DNA of 64,000 bases from Nymphaea colorata (GCF_008831285.2 NC_045144.1:11139672-11203671), one strand, 5' to 3'. Shown: positions 9,567 to 21,147, numbered from the stretch's first letter. Notes: generated by a model not told the origin, from the letters alone. A program made the numbers and translations.

Positions 9567-11195
9567 GGGGGTATAACTACAGGATATCTCATGAACAATC
9601 CCCCTCTTTCGAAAGAATTCTTCAACAGGGAGACACATATATTCACGAGCATTATCAGACCGAAAAGTCTTGACAGAATTTCCATACTGGTTTTCCACTA
9701 GGAGGATGAAAGTTTCAATAATGTGAGGCACCTCACTACGATCTTTCAACAAATACACAAAGGTACACCTTGAATAATCATCTATAAAAGTTATAAAGTA
9801 TTGAAAACCACCACGAGAATGAATGTCCGAAGGCCCCCACACATCAGAATGAACCAAGGAGAAAGCTTTATTAGAGCGACTATTTGAAATTGGATAAGAA
9901 GCTCTAACATGCTTCGCAAACTGACACACATCACATGATAACATGGAAATGTTTAAACTAGAACATAGTTCAGGGAACAAATGTTTCAAAATCCCAAATG
10001 GGAGATGACCAAGGCGTTCATGCCAAAACAAAAATAACTGACGACACTCTTCCTCCTTCTTCTCTGTCCTGCTGACTGCTGACATAAGAGCTGTGACAAC
10101 GCGTATAGGAAGCCGATACAGCCCATCAGACACCAAACCAATCCCAATCCTCTTCCATGTCACCAAGTCCTGCAAAACACAACGTTTTTCAGAAAATATA
10201 AGCTCACACTTCAGTTCCTTGGTAATCTTACTAACAGATAACAAATTTAAGGGAAGATGGGGAACATGTAAGGGATCATGAACTAAAAAATTATTTAACA
10301 AGGAAAGACTCCCTTTCCCTGCCACAGAAGTAAAGGAACCATCGGCAAGGGACACACGTTCCTTTCCCAAGGATAGCTTGTAGTCATGGAAAAGCTTGGG
10401 GTTGCCAGTCATGTGATGAGTGGCACCGCTGTCAACAATCCATTCACCCATATAAGAAGTACCTTCTCCCCCTGAAACAGCCAATGCCTGATTGATCTTC
10501 ACCTCATCTGGTGTATCTGCCTGACCAACATCAATCTTGCTCAAATATGCTCGTAGCTCACGAATCTGTTCTGCAGAAATAGAACCTTTCCCATCACTCA
10601 GACTTGTTGCAGACGATACAGGCTTCTTCCCACTAGAAGACCTCCCCCTACTATCCTTCTTCTCTGGATACAGGTCCCAACAAAAATCCCTAGTATGACC
10701 AAGTTTTTTGCAATGTGTACATTTTCGGGAAGAACGAGGAGTTCCCACAGGGGCACGGCTAACATAGGCAGTCTGTTCTTCCCCCTTTCGTCCACTAGAA
10801 AGCAGCCTTCTCTGTTCTTCAGCTTCAACACGGGAATAGACATCTTCAATACTAAATGATTCGTCAGAGTTAAGAATCTGACTCCTTATATTTTCAAAGT
10901 CATCATTCAGTCCGGATAAGAAAAGGAATACCCTGTTTTCCCATTTATCAGTCATATACTGCATCTGGTCGTGAGGACACCTCCATGTAATATCAGAGTG
11001 ATAGTCAAGGTCCTCCCACTTAGATTTTAATGTTGCATAAAAGTCTGCAACCGAGAGAGTACCTTGTCGCAGGGAATACACATCCTTCATAAGTTGATAC
11101 ACACGAACTTTCCTTTTCTTTTGGCCATACATCTGCTCCAAAATAATCCACATATCCCTTGCAGTCTTCTTACGAAGAATGAGGGGTTGGATATC
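9567..11195 (-). pseudogene. gag C-terminus, protease and integrase of Copia D
   Basis: A long open stretch (frame 9444-11153, 569 residues) covers the gag end, a zinc knuckle CTHCKKLGHTRDFC (CX2CX4HX4C), protease WIVDSGATHHMTG, the pre-integrase motif (HERLGHLPF, CDVCQFAKH) and the integrase core (LVHSDVWGPS, FITFIDDYSR, TFRSDNAREY). It fails by a frameshift near 9567 just after SYTP. Protease and zinc-binding residues are intact, so this is the best-preserved coding block of D. Confidence 0.88.
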
Positions 11196-11470
11196 CGGGA
11201 CACTGAATTGACAATCCAGGTTTTTACCTGGTTGTCTTCAAGAAACCATGTATCCCAAGCCAGACTATCTGCAGCAGGTTCAACCTTTCTCCCATTCACA
11301 TAGGCAATGCGTCCTCGCCCAGCAATCCCCATAGTAATCGCAGCAGACCATCGAGAATAGTTCCCCTTGGTAAGTTGAATGGTGGTAACTTGAACCGGTA
11401 CATGATCAGTCCGCGTAAACACAACATCAGGTAGATTAGTATTGACTGAAGAAGAAGACGAGTCAGCCAT
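11196..11470 (-). pseudogene. gag N-terminus of Copia D
   Basis: The ATG at about 11470 starts MADSSSSSVN, followed by QLTKGNYSRWSAAI, the usual Copia gag opening, and TWIVNSVS. A frameshift near 11195 separates it from the main frame, which resumes at MWIILEQMYG. Confidence 0.82.
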
Positions 11471-11891
11471 GATCACCAGGTAGAAGTGGCTGCCAAAGAA
11501 CACACACAGCAGCAGTAACCTAGAGAAGAGGGGAGATGACGCAGTCGGGGATCAACGGCGGAAGCGGCGGGAGCAGCGGAAGCAGCGGGACGCGGCGGAA
11601 GCAGAGGGCGGCGCTTGGCAGCACGCGCCGAGAACAGGCGACGGCGTCGGACGTCGGCGTCGGTGGTCGGACGTCGGCATCGGTAGAGGCATCAGCAGAG
11701 ACGTTGGCGTCGGCAGTCACGACACCGGCGACGCAGCAGCGGCGGTCACGGCCACGGCGCAGCAGCGACGGAGGCGGTCACGGTCACGGAGGCGGTGGTG
11801 GTAGCGACAGCGACGGTGGTAGCGGCGGCGGCAGTCAGGGTTGGAACTTCACAACCTTAGAAAAACAGATTTTGTTTTCTCCAAGTTCGAC
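11471..11891 (-). other. GC-rich leader of Copia D with GGC-type simple repeats
   Basis: Between gag and primer site the sequence is strongly GC-rich, with imperfect GGCGGNAGC and ACGTCGGC repeats at about 11555-11840. Both strands stay open for over 60 codons only because of the repeat composition. Element E has a different GC-rich repeat at the same position. Confidence 0.65.
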
Positions 11892-11904
11892 GGCTCTGAT
11901 ACCA
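11892..11904 (-). other. Primer-binding site of Copia D (tRNA-iMet)
   Basis: The minus strand reads TGGTATCAGAGCC, directly next to the LTR start at 11905. Confidence 0.9.
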
Positions 11905-12144
11905 TGTAGAAACAAAAAATGCACGAGAGTAGAAGAAAGCACACAGATGTAACGTGGAAAACTCTCAACGCGAGGGAAGAAAAACCACGGGTGAGGAGGT
12001 CTGGTGCCCACTAGCCTCCAGACACTCTCTCTCTTCAAAACTTCATTCACTCAAAGATTAGGGTTTACAGAGATATAAGTAGTCCTAATTAGGACAAACC
12101 GAATCGGGTAAGGATCCAGACCCAGACAACAAAACCCGTCAACA
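11905..12144 (-). repeat. 5' LTR of Copia D
   Basis: A 240 bp LTR with TG...CA ends (TGTAGAAACAAAA to CCGTCAACA). The end next to the primer site is clear, and the outer end is placed where Gypsy-like sequence begins. It has no second copy in the window. Confidence 0.8.
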
Positions 12145-12262
12145 GAGGTATTAGAGAAGATTGGAGAGGTGGCATACAGATTGGCACTACCACCTGACTG
12201 GAGTCATGTTCATGACGTTTTCCATGTTTCCATGCTTCGAAAGTATGTCTTCATTTTCCCAA
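12145..12262 (+). pseudogene. Gypsy integrase C-terminal scrap
   Basis: The plus strand reads VLEKIGEVAYRLALPP, then SHVHDVFHVSMLRKYV, the conserved end of the Ty3/Gypsy integrase before the chromodomain. It is closely related to scraps at 46600-47200 and, on the other strand, 53881-54324. Only about 35 codons remain; D and E bracket it. Confidence 0.75.
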
Positions 12263-12586
12263 TGTATCTTGACTAAGCCACACAGGTGTGGGTGTGTGTA
12301 CAGGTATGGCAGTTTTCAGGAAACATGGGTCCCGAGAGTGTGTGTATATATTTAGTTCACAAGCAACAAGTTGATAATTAACAAATAGCAACTAACAGGC
12401 TATGGTTCTATCAGTGTTTCAATTAGAAATGAGAACAAAATTTTTGTTTCTGCATGCACCTGCACTCTAGTCATATTGAATAGGGTGCAACAATTGTTTT
12501 GCAGAGTTCCTGTTACTTAGAGGCCAGGTTTCGGAAGTCCTTTTTGACTAAGGTGGCGTTTGATGGCTCAAAAGTTGAATGGTGGT
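12263..12586. other. Unassigned sequence between Gypsy scrap and Copia E
   Basis: About 320 bp without recognised motifs. The last bases, GTGGT at 12582-12586, are the left target duplication of E. Confidence 0.5.
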
Positions 12587-12872
12587 TGTAGAAACACGAA
12601 CCACAAGGAGAGAGCAGAGAAAGAACACACGATATACGTGGAAAACCTCTGAAAGAGGTGAAAAACCACGGGGAAGCTCTGACCTAGGGGCAAACCGCAA
12701 CCCTAGGAGAGAGAAAATAATATTCACTTAACTCAACAATTACACGTAAGTGAAGAATATATAGGAGGGAGAGAAAGAGTGCCGCCTAGGGTACCGAGCC
12801 AGCCTCGGTACCCGTGCCCATAGGACCGGGTCCAGATATGGACCCGGTTCCCCATTACAATATATTTTAACA
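12587..12872 (-). repeat. 3' LTR of Copia E
   Basis: 286 bp, TGTAGAAACACG to TTTTAACA on the plus strand. In element sense it carries a TATA-like CTATATATTC at about 12757-12769. The polypurine tract AGGGGGAG (element sense) follows at 12873-12880. Confidence 0.95.
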
Positions 12873-13710
12873 CTCCCCCTCAAGCTTGGCATACATGTCA
12901 AACATGCCAAGTTTGCTAACATTTTTCTCAAATTGAGATGTACATAAAGACTTAGTTAAGACATTAGCAACTTGATCTTCAGACTTCATATTAGGCAGAA
13001 TCAACTCCTTTGAATCTATGTGTTCCCGTATGAAGTGGCGATCGATCTCCACATGTTTGGTTCTGTCGTGCATGACCGGATTGTTTGTCAAGTTAATAGC
13101 AGACTTGTTGTCACAATACATCCTCATCTTCTCTTCCATTTTAACCCCAATATCTGCTAAAAGAATTTTGAGTCATAACATCTCTGTAACCCTCATAGCA
13201 ACCGCCCTGTATTCAGCCTCAGCACTGGACCTGGAACAAACTTCTTGTCTTTTACTTCTCCATACCACCAGGTTACCTCCAAGAAAGATGCAGTATCCTG
13301 TGGTAGACCTTCTAGTATCTGTGCATCCTGCCCAGTCGGCGTCAGAGTATCCTTCAATGCTGAGTTGATCTTGTCGAGTGTAGAGCAGTCCTTTCCCTAG
13401 GTCATTCTTTAAGTATCCCAATACTCTTTCAGCACTTTTCCAATGACAATCAGTAGGGGCATGCATAAACTGACTTAACACACCCACAGCATACGTAATA
13501 TCCGGGCGAGTAAGAGTGAGATAAATAAGTTTACCAACCAGCCGTTGATACCTCCCTTTTCCTTCCTCATCCAAGATAGTCTCAGTTTTGATACTTATCC
13601 TTGTGCCAGACTGACTCCATTGGAGTAAGAAAGGGCCTGCATCCCAGTTTACATGTCTCTTTTAGAAGATCCAAAGTGTATTTTCTTTGGCTCATAACAA
13701 GTCCAGTCTC
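12867..13710 (-). pseudogene. End of reverse transcriptase and RNase H of Copia E
   Basis: Frame 13173-13574 holds the connection and RNase H start (YQRLVGKLIYLTLTRPDITYAV, then SDADWAG and SSAEAEYRAVA). It stops where relatives have Trp (TGG to TGA near 13170) and continues in frame at 12867-13139 with MYCDNKSAINLTNNP and VANVLTKSL; the stop codon lies just inside the LTR. A frameshift near 13590 separates this from the reverse transcriptase core. Confidence 0.9.
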
Positions 13711-15348
13711 AGATCACGCGATCTCAATCCCCAAAAAGTACCTTAGTTTACCCAGATCTTTGAGATCGAATTCCGCAGCTAACATTTCTTTCATCTTCTT
13801 TTTTTCTTCTTCGTCATCACCTGTGACAATCATATCATCAACATATACAAGTAGAAGGCTCACCAGACCATTTCTCTGCTTGGTGAAGAGGGTGTGATCA
13901 CCATTTCCCTGTTTATATCCATTAGTCTTCATTACAACCCTTAGTCTTTCAAACCAAGCTCTAGGGGACTGCTTGAGACCATACAAAGCTTTCTTGAGAT
14001 AGCAACACTTCCCGTTCTGAGCATATCCAGGCGGCATGCTCATATAGACTTCTTCCTCAAGGTGACCATTCAAGAAGGCGTTCTTGACATCAAGTTGGTC
14101 CATGCTCCACTTCTTTTGCACTGCAAGAGCTAAGATGACCCTTACGGTCTTCAGTTTTGCCACGGGAGCAAACGTCTCAAGATAGTCAATCCCATATTTC
14201 TGGCTAAACCCTTTAGCAACAAAACGAGCTTTATAGCGTTCTACAGTGCCATCAGGTTTGTACTTCACATTAAACACCCACTTGGAACCAACTAAGTGAG
14301 TTCCCTTGGGGATATCAACAACCTCCCACGTATTGTTCTTTTTCAGGGCATCCATCTCCTCTGTCATGGCCTGTAGCCATTTAGGATCCTCCCTGGCATC
14401 TTCCACTGACCTGGGAATAACAGCCATAGATAAAGAAGTAACAAAGCACTTGTAGTCTTTACTGAGTTTTGCATACGAAACAAATCTCTGAATAGGATGA
14501 GAAGTACATGACCTGGTGCCCTTGCGCAGGGCTATGAGAAGTTCTTCATTCACTGGACTTGGATCATCCGTGGAGCTCACAAGATTGAGAAGATTGAGAT
14601 TGGTAACATCAACGTCCTCCATCACATCTTTCTTCTTCCTGTTGTAAACCTGACCAAATAAGTGATCACGGGACTGTTCTTCCACAGGGCCCCCCTCCAT
14701 CTGACTGTCTCTGTCATCACTGATTGCGTCTTTCACACTTGGAGAACTAACCGTATAATCCAAGAAATCCATGAACTGAATCAACTGATGCGAAGAATAC
14801 TCTTCCCTTCTGTCACCTAGACACTCCCCCTGACGAGGATTCGCAGGAAAGTATGCCTCATGTTCATGAAAGGTAACATCCCTGGAGACATATACTCTGG
14901 AAGTGCTAGGGTCAACACACTTGTATCCCTTCTGGGTGGAGGAATACCCCAAAAAGACTGCTTTGATGGACCGAGGATCAAGTTTCTTGAGAGTGGGACT
15001 ATGATCATGGACAAAACAAACACACCCAAACACCCGAGGGTTCAAAGGCCAGGGATTCTGAGTAGGCCACAACACAGAATAAGTGGAATGACCATTCAAC
15101 ACACGAGTAGGCATACGGTTAATAAGATGAGCACTAGTGAGAAGTGCGTCCCCCCAGTACCTCTTAGGGACATGACGTTGAAACATAATGGCCCGGGTAA
15201 CATTTAACAAATGACGGTTTTTTCTTTCAGCCACGCCATTCTGAGGAGGGGTGTAGCTACAGGATGTTTCATGAATAATACCCTTGCTTCGCAAGAAGTC
15301 ATCAAGGGATTGGGAGACATACTCTCGGGCATTGTCAGTACGGAAGGC
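13711..15348 (-). pseudogene. Integrase C-terminal half, linker and reverse transcriptase of Copia E
   Basis: A 526-residue frame (13714-15294) starts in integrase (SYTPPQNGVAERKNRHLLN), passes WGDALLTSAHLINRMP and FLGYSSTQKGYK, then a Ser/Asp-rich linker, and enters reverse transcriptase (WVFNVKYKPDG, KARFVAKGF, QLDVKNAFLNG, YGLKQSPRAW) with catalytic YVDDMIVTG intact. It ends at a TGA inside YFLGIEIA, where one base change from CGA explains the stop. The upstream limit is a TAG near 15349 where relatives have Lys. Confidence 0.92.
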
Positions 15349-16698
15349 CTAAACAGAGGTCTGGAACTGAGTTTCAACAAATGCAACAAAGTTTTTGACA
15401 ATGCCGGGAACTTCACTACGTTCTTTCAACAAATACACGAACGAACATCGGGAGTAGTCATCAATAAGAGTCATGAAATAATGAAAGCCACGACAAGTGG
15501 GTACTCCGGAAGGACCCCAAACATCAGAGTGAACCAAAGCAAAAGGACGGTTGGCTTTATTGAACGAAATAGAGTACGAGGCCCTAACATGCTTAGACAA
15601 CTGCCACACTTCACAGGCGAAGGTGTCCAAAGAAACAGAATGTGACATCCTAGGAAACAACTTTTTAAGCAACTGGAATGGAAGGTGACCAAGTCTCTCG
15701 TGCCAGCGCATAATGGCGGATCTGTCCTCCACGCCAGGCAACTGTCCAATAGTGGCTGAAATCAAAGCAGAAGCAACTTGTACGGGCAGTCTGTAGAGGC
15801 CATCAATAGCCGAACCAATCCCAATCTTCTGCCCCGTCCCCAAGTCATGCAGGAAACAACGATCAGCAGAGAAAATTAGATTACAGTTTAGCTCTTTGGT
15901 AATACTGCTGACAGATAACAGATTTACGGGAATATTGGGAACATGCAGGGCATTATGAAGACAATATTTGTTCAGTAATGATAAACTCCCTTTTCCAGCC
16001 ACAGAGATAGAAGAACCATCAGCCATAGACACACGCTGCTGCCCAGAGGTCAACTTGTATTCTTGAAACATCTTAGGGTCCCCTGTCATATGATGAGTAG
16101 CCCCACTGTCAACAATCCAATCACCGAGAGAGGAATTACCTTGATCACTAGTAGCAACAAGGGCTTGGGCTAACTTAGCCCCCTCAGAAGTAGAAGCATC
16201 ATCCTGGGTAGACAAACGACTAATGTAGGCTTGCAACTCTTTGAGTTGGTCTGAGGAAAGCTTGGATTTGGCAACATTGGACGACCCCGAACTAGGCTCG
16301 GGCACAGAAGGAGCACGGCGATTAGGAGGAGGACGACCTCGGACGAGACGCTTCTCAGGATGAAGATCCCAACAAAAATCAACAGAATGGCCCACTTTGT
16401 TGCAATGGCTGCACCGTCGAGTAGGACGCTGCCCTGTCCCTGAAGTATGGCTCACAAAGGCTGCTGGAGAACTCCCCTGACTGGAGTCAATATGCATAAT
16501 CTGGCGCCGTTGTTCCTCAGACTCAACACGAGCATACACTTCTTCGATCCCAGGAATCTCATCACAGTTAAGAATTTGGCTCCGAATGGATTCAAACTCA
16601 TCACGCAGGCCTCCAAAGAAGATAAAGGTGCGGTCCATCCATTCCTTTTCCCAATACAAGGCATGATCTAAACCACATTTCCAGTCATAATTAAACAT
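15349..16698 (-). pseudogene. gag C-terminus, zinc knuckle, protease and integrase core start of Copia E
   Basis: A 449-residue frame with zinc knuckle CSHCNKVGHSVDFC (CX2CX4HX4C), protease WIVDSGATHHMTG, the pre-integrase motif HERLGHLPF with CEVWQLSKH (second Cys is Trp), and integrase LVHSDVWGPS and MTLIDDYSR. A stop after QFQTSV interrupts the integrase. At the 5' side a frameshift near 16692 divides it from the gag start. Confidence 0.9.
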
Positions 16699-17171
16699 GA
16701 TAATCGAGTTCCTCCCATTTAGTCTTCAGGGCGGCATAGAAGGAGGCAACAGATAAATCACCCTGTTTAAGAGCATATATGCTACGTTTGATTTGATATG
16801 CACGTAAAACACGCTTCTTACGACCATACATCCGTGCAAGAACAGTCCACATATCATATGCAGTCGATTTACGCAAGATCAAAGGCTGAATATCTGCGGA
16901 AACCGAACTAATAATCCATACTTTAACCTGACTATCTTCCAACGCCCAGGTCGGCCATTGCGAATCAGTTTTAGAAGGTGCAGGTTTCTCCCCAGTGATA
17001 TAGTGCAAGCGACCACGACTGGTTATTCTGATTTCTAGGGCAGCAGACCACGAGAGATAGTTATCATTGTTCAGCCGGATGGAGGTGACATGAACAGGCA
17101 AGTTCTCACTCTTGGTATTGCTGCCCGTGTCCAGGGCATCATCAATCTTGGGGAGCATCGCGTCAGCCATC
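16691..17171 (-). pseudogene. gag N-terminus of Copia E
   Basis: Starts MADAMLPKIDD at about 17171 and reads the Copia gag core: IRLNNDNYLSWSAAL, VKVWIISSVSADIQP, then YDMWTVLARMYG and LSVASFYAALKTKWEELDYH. A frameshift follows immediately. A slightly longer in-frame start at 17182 (MVIEM) exists; I prefer the MAD start because D begins the same way. Confidence 0.88.
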
Positions 17172-17520
17172 TCAATCACCAAAGAAGGTCACAACCGACG
17201 GCGGAAGAGTCACAACCCACGGCGGCGGGAAAATCACAGCCGGCTGCGGCGCTGAGAAAAAAAACGCAGGAACGGCGGCGGCGCTGGGAACAGCGACGGC
17301 GGCAGCGCTGGACGGCGGCAGCGCTGGATGGCGGCGACGCTGGACGGCGGTGGCGTACCTGGACGGCGGCGGCGCTGGACGGCGGCGGCGCTGGACGGCG
17401 GCAGCGCTGGGAACAGTGACAGCGGCGGCAACGCTGGACGGCGGAGGCGTACCTAGACGACGGAGGCGTACCTAGACGACGGAAAACACTACTCGCACAC
17501 CAAAGATCTCACACGCGTTG
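17172..17520 (-). other. GC-rich leader of Copia E
   Basis: Non-coding leader between gag and primer site, dominated by the repeat array at 17271-17470. Plus-strand frames through it are Arg/Ala-rich products of the repeat. Confidence 0.75.
17271..17470. repeat. GC-rich tandem repeat in Copia E leader
   Basis: Imperfect tandem copies of a 12-18 bp word built on CTGGACGGCGGC, with GGCAGCGCTGG variants. A 17 bp version, GGAGGCGTACCTAGACG, is repeated at the right end (17442-17480). Confidence 0.8.
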
Positions 17521-17532
17521 GCGCTGATACCA
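17521..17532 (-). other. Primer-binding site of Copia E (tRNA-iMet)
   Basis: The minus strand reads TGGTATCAGCGC, one mismatch from the usual TGGTATCAGAGC, directly next to the LTR. Confidence 0.88.
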
Positions 17533-17818
17533 TGTAGAAACACGAACCACAAGGAGAGAGCAGAGAAAGAACACACGATATACGTGGAAAACCTCTGAAA
17601 GATGTGAAAAACCACGGGGAAGCTCTGACCTAGGGGCAAACCGCAACCCTAGGAGAGAGAAAATAATATTCACTTAACTCAACAATTACACGTAAGTGAA
17701 GAATATATAGGAGGGAGAGAAAGAGTGCCGCCTAGGGTACCGAGCCAGCCTCGGTACCCGTGCCCCATAGACCGGGTCCAGATATGGACCCGATTCCCCA
17801 TTACAATATATTTTAACA
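17533..17818 (-). repeat. 5' LTR of Copia E
   Basis: 286 bp copy of 12587-12872, differing by G/T and G/A substitutions and two compensating single-base indels. It is followed by GTGGT, the right target duplication. Confidence 0.95.
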
Positions 17819-18449
17819 GTGGTTATGGTTCCTCCTTGAACGAGATCCTGAATGTAATGGCAGTCCACTTCAATATATTTAGTTCTCTCATAAAAAACTG
17901 GATTATTCGCAATGTATGTGGTTGCTCGATTATCACAATACATCTTCATGAGAAGCGGAATCGACACACTTAGGCTAGATAGCATGGATTTAGCCCAAGT
18001 CATTTCAGCGGCAGTTTGAGTCATAGCTCTGTATTCAGATTCTGCACTAGATCTTGACACCACACTTTGCTTTTTGCTTCTCCAAGATATAAGGTTGCCT
18101 CCCACAAATACACAGAATCTTGTGATAGATTTCATGTCTTCCACTGAGCCAGCATAGTCAGCATCACTATAGGCTTCCATTTCTAGGGTCTTGCCTTTTG
18201 TGAACAAAAGGTATTTGCCAGGAGACGATTTCAGATATTTGACCACCATCAAGGCAGCATCCCAATGAACTTTCCTAGGTTTTTCCATAAATTGACTTAA
18301 TTTTTCCACTGCAAAGCTAATGACTGGTCTGGTCACAGTAACATAGAGGAGCTTTCCAATAAGAGACCTGTATGATCGAGAATCGACTAATTCTGATTGG
18401 TCATCATGAAGATGTATGCGTGGATTCATAGGTAGATTGGCCGGTTTAG
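17819..18449 (-). pseudogene. RNase H of Copia F
   Basis: Frame 17686-18429 reads SYRSLIGKLLYVTVTRPVISFAV, YSDADYAGSVED, SSAESEYRAM, MYCDNRATTYIANNP and EVDCHYIQDLVQGGT, the Copia RNase H fold with its acidic residues present. It then runs into the LTR of E, so the last 35 or so residues are missing. Confidence 0.88.
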
Positions 18450-18833
18450 CTCATGGCATCCCGGTGTCTTGCAATAAATCCAGAACATACTTTCGTTGAG
18501 AGAGAACTACACCTTCCCTATTGCGAGCCACCTCTATTCCCAAGAAATATCGTAATTGACCAAGATCTTTCGTCACAAAGTGTTTTTGAAGGAACAACTT
18601 TGTATCAAAAATTTCTTGATCGGAGTCACCTGTCAGGATAATATCATCAACATAAACCACTAGAACGGTCATACCCTTGGAATTCTTCTTGATAAGCAGA
18701 GAATGATCAAAAGGGGATCTCGCAAAGCCACACTTTGAGACTACCTCAAAGAACTTGTGAAACCGCGCACGAGGACTCTGCTTGAGTCCATAAATAGCTT
18801 TCTTCAGTTTGCACACTTTTCCACACTCCCCCT
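18450..18833 (-). pseudogene. Reverse transcriptase C-terminal half of Copia F
   Basis: Frame 18451-18816 has KKAIYGLKQSPRA, the catalytic VVYVDDIILTGDSD, and DLGQLRYFLGIEVA. It is separated by a TAG near 18833 (relatives have Gln) from the upstream part and by a stop after DTGMP from RNase H; both stops lie in the same frame as the rest. Confidence 0.9.
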
Positions 18834-21147
18834 ATCGTTCAAACCCTGGTAGTTGTTGCATATAGACAGTCTCATCGAGATCACCGTACAAAAAAACATT
18901 TTTGACATCAAGCTGATACAGGTGCCAGTCATGGTGTACAGCCACAGAGATGATAAGACGAATGGTCCCCAACCGAGCAACAGGAGAGAAAGTCTCGAAG
19001 AAATCAACCCCGTAAGTCTGCGTGTAGCCCTTAGCAACCAACCGAGCTTTGTATCTTTCCATAGAACCATCAGAATTATATTTCACTGTGAATACCCACT
19101 TAGAGCCAACAATGTCACAACCAGGAGAATGATCAACAAGTTCCCAAGTGTCTCGCTGAACTAATGCATCCATCCCATCTTGCATAGTTTGTCCCCATTG
19201 GGTATCTAATAAGGCCTGTTGGTGACAAGTATGAACTGCATGGGCCGCCAGAGCTTGAATAAACTGTTGCATACTTTTACCAACACCGTCAGTAGAAACA
19301 AAATGAGATATAGGATGCAGAGTACATCGTCGCTTGCCTTTGCGAAGAGCAATAGGTAAATCCTGACAGAGATTAGATGGACTAGGTACACTCACTTCAG
19401 ATGTACTTACCTCCTGAGAAGCGGTTGGGGAAGGATCATGAGAAGGGTCATGTCGATGTGTGTAGACCAATGGAGGATCACAAAACTTGAACTCTACAAC
19501 GGGAGAATCCCCAAAAGTAGACTCGTAAGGGAATGACTCCAAAGGAATAGGAGAAATAGGTAGTGGGTAAGAAGACAATGGCATCACAGTAGAGGTAGGT
19601 GAGGAACTATAATAAGGCTGAGACTCAAAAAATGTCACATCCGCACTGATATACTCCTTTTGAGTCAAGGGGTCAAAGCATTTGTAACCTTTATGATTTC
19701 TGGAGTAACCAATAAAGATACACTTAATGGCTTGGGCACCCAATTTATCACTTGTGGGTCCAAGTATGTGAACGAAGCATGTACAACCAAATACTTTAGG
19801 AGCTACTGGAAACAAGGATCGTTGTGAATACACAAGTTTAATGGGAACCTTGTTGTCAATGGAGGATGAGGGTAAACGGTTGGTCAAGTAACAGGCAGTG
19901 AGGATGGCATCTCCCCAAAAATATGCAGGTAGATTAGTATGAAGCATTAGGGAGCGTGCCACATTTAAAAGTTGGCGATGTTTCCGTTCAGCTACTCCAT
20001 TTTGCTGGGAGGTATGGGGACAAGTAAACTGAGGAGAAATGTCATTATCAGAGTAAAATTTCATTAAGGTAGATGCCTTGAACTCAAGAGCATTATCATT
20101 GCGAACGCTTTTAACAAGAATACCAAACTGGGTCTTTATTTCAATAATAAGGTTCTTGAGAGTACATATGACCTCAGACCTTTCTTTCAAAAGAAAAACC
20201 CAAGTGACTCGAGAATAATCATCAACAATGACGAGGAAATAACGAAATCTAAACCTACTAGCAACTCTGCTAGGACCCCACACATCAACATGAAGAAGAT
20301 CAAATAGTCCACAACTGGACAGACTAAAACTCAATGAATAACTGCTACGGGTGTGCTTGCCAAGTTGACAGGCCTCACACTGGAACGACTCTGGAACTGA
20401 TAGATGAGAAAGTAGGTGATGGAGCTTGGAGATAGATGGATGACCAAGTCTGAGATGCCACTGGAAGGAGGAGGACAATGAAAAAGTCGAGACGGCTGCA
20501 ATACCCACAGAATAAAAAAGGAAGTAGATGCCCCCTTTCTCATAGCCTCCACCAATCGTCTTCCCAGTTTGCAAGTCCTGAAATGAACATACACCAGAGT
20601 CAAATGTAACACGACAATGTAAATCATTAATCAATTGTCCAACTGATAAAAGATTAGTGGAAAACTTAGGAGCATATAACACATTAGGAATTGTCATAGA
20701 CTGAGAAATCTTAATATCTCCATAACCCATAATAGGAGACCATCTACCATCTGCAAGTCTCACATGACGTGTCTGAGGTAATGAGTGTAGCACGATAAAC
20801 ATAGAAGGCCTACTACAATAGTGTCTCGATGCTCCTGAATCAATAATCCAAGTAGTACTTGTATCATGTGGAGCAGTATCAACGGACATAGCACTGTCTA
20901 TCATAACTGTAGAGGCCGACGGTTGAGTAGATCTGTGTGCTAAGAACTCCTCATACTCTGACTTGTTGATATTCACAGTCACAGTCTCAAGATTGGAAGA
21001 AGGTAAAGACCCCTCTACTACTGATGAAGCTGCCTGGATAGATCCAATAGGAGACTGTAATGAATTTTTGCCCTGCTTAGATGCAACACCATTTCCTAGG
21101 GGTATAGCGGAAGGACGACCAAGCTTATCCCAACATCTGTCTTCCAA
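18834..21147 (-). pseudogene. Zinc-knuckle end to reverse transcriptase of Copia F, long open frame
   Basis: A 771-residue uninterrupted frame: RCWDKLGRPS (end of the zinc knuckle), protease TTWIIDSGASRHYC, pre-integrase HLRLGHPS and CEACQLGKH, integrase DLLHVDVWGPS, VIVDDYSRVTW and AERKHRQLLN, the linker with PIALRKGKRR, then reverse transcriptase to MQQLPGFER, where a TAG ends it. Catalytic residues of protease and integrase look intact. This is the longest open stretch of family 1 in the window. It lacks its own gag start. Confidence 0.92.

Larger units (their letters stand above)
8934..12144 (-). mobile_element. Copia D (family 2), truncated after integrase
   Basis: In element sense: 5' LTR (11905-12144), primer site, GC-rich leader, gag, zinc knuckle, protease, integrase and the start of the linker. 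Reverse transcriptase, RNase H and 3' LTR are absent; sequence switches to A2 at about 8934. Proteins and LTR style (TGTAGAAAC start, GTGGAAAAC box) match element E, so D and E belong to one family. It abuts a Gypsy scrap at 12145. Confidence 0.85.
12587..17818 (-). mobile_element. Copia E (family 2), complete structure, 5.2 kb
   Basis: Both LTRs are 286 bp (12587-12872 and 17533-17818). Primer site, gag, zinc knuckle, protease, integrase, reverse transcriptase, RNase H and polypurine tract are present in Copia order. A GTGGT target duplication flanks it at 12582-12586 and 17819-17823. LTRs differ by two substitutions and two single-base indels, so it is young, yet coding is broken by at least two frameshifts and three stops. 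The right flank is RNase H of element F; the left flank is not F. Confidence 0.95.

Noticed and set aside
11536-11952. 138-residue Gly/Ser/Arg-rich plus-strand frame
   Set aside because: It lies on the antisense strand of the GC-rich leader, primer site and LTR of Copia D; open only because of the repeat.
17090-17431. Arg/Ala-rich frames on both strands
   Set aside because: They arise from the GC-rich repeat in the Copia E leader.
20331-20627. 98-residue minus frame resembling frames at 5968-6456 and 61775-62071
   Set aside because: Its recurrence in three elements is only because it is the shifted frame of the conserved pre-integrase region.
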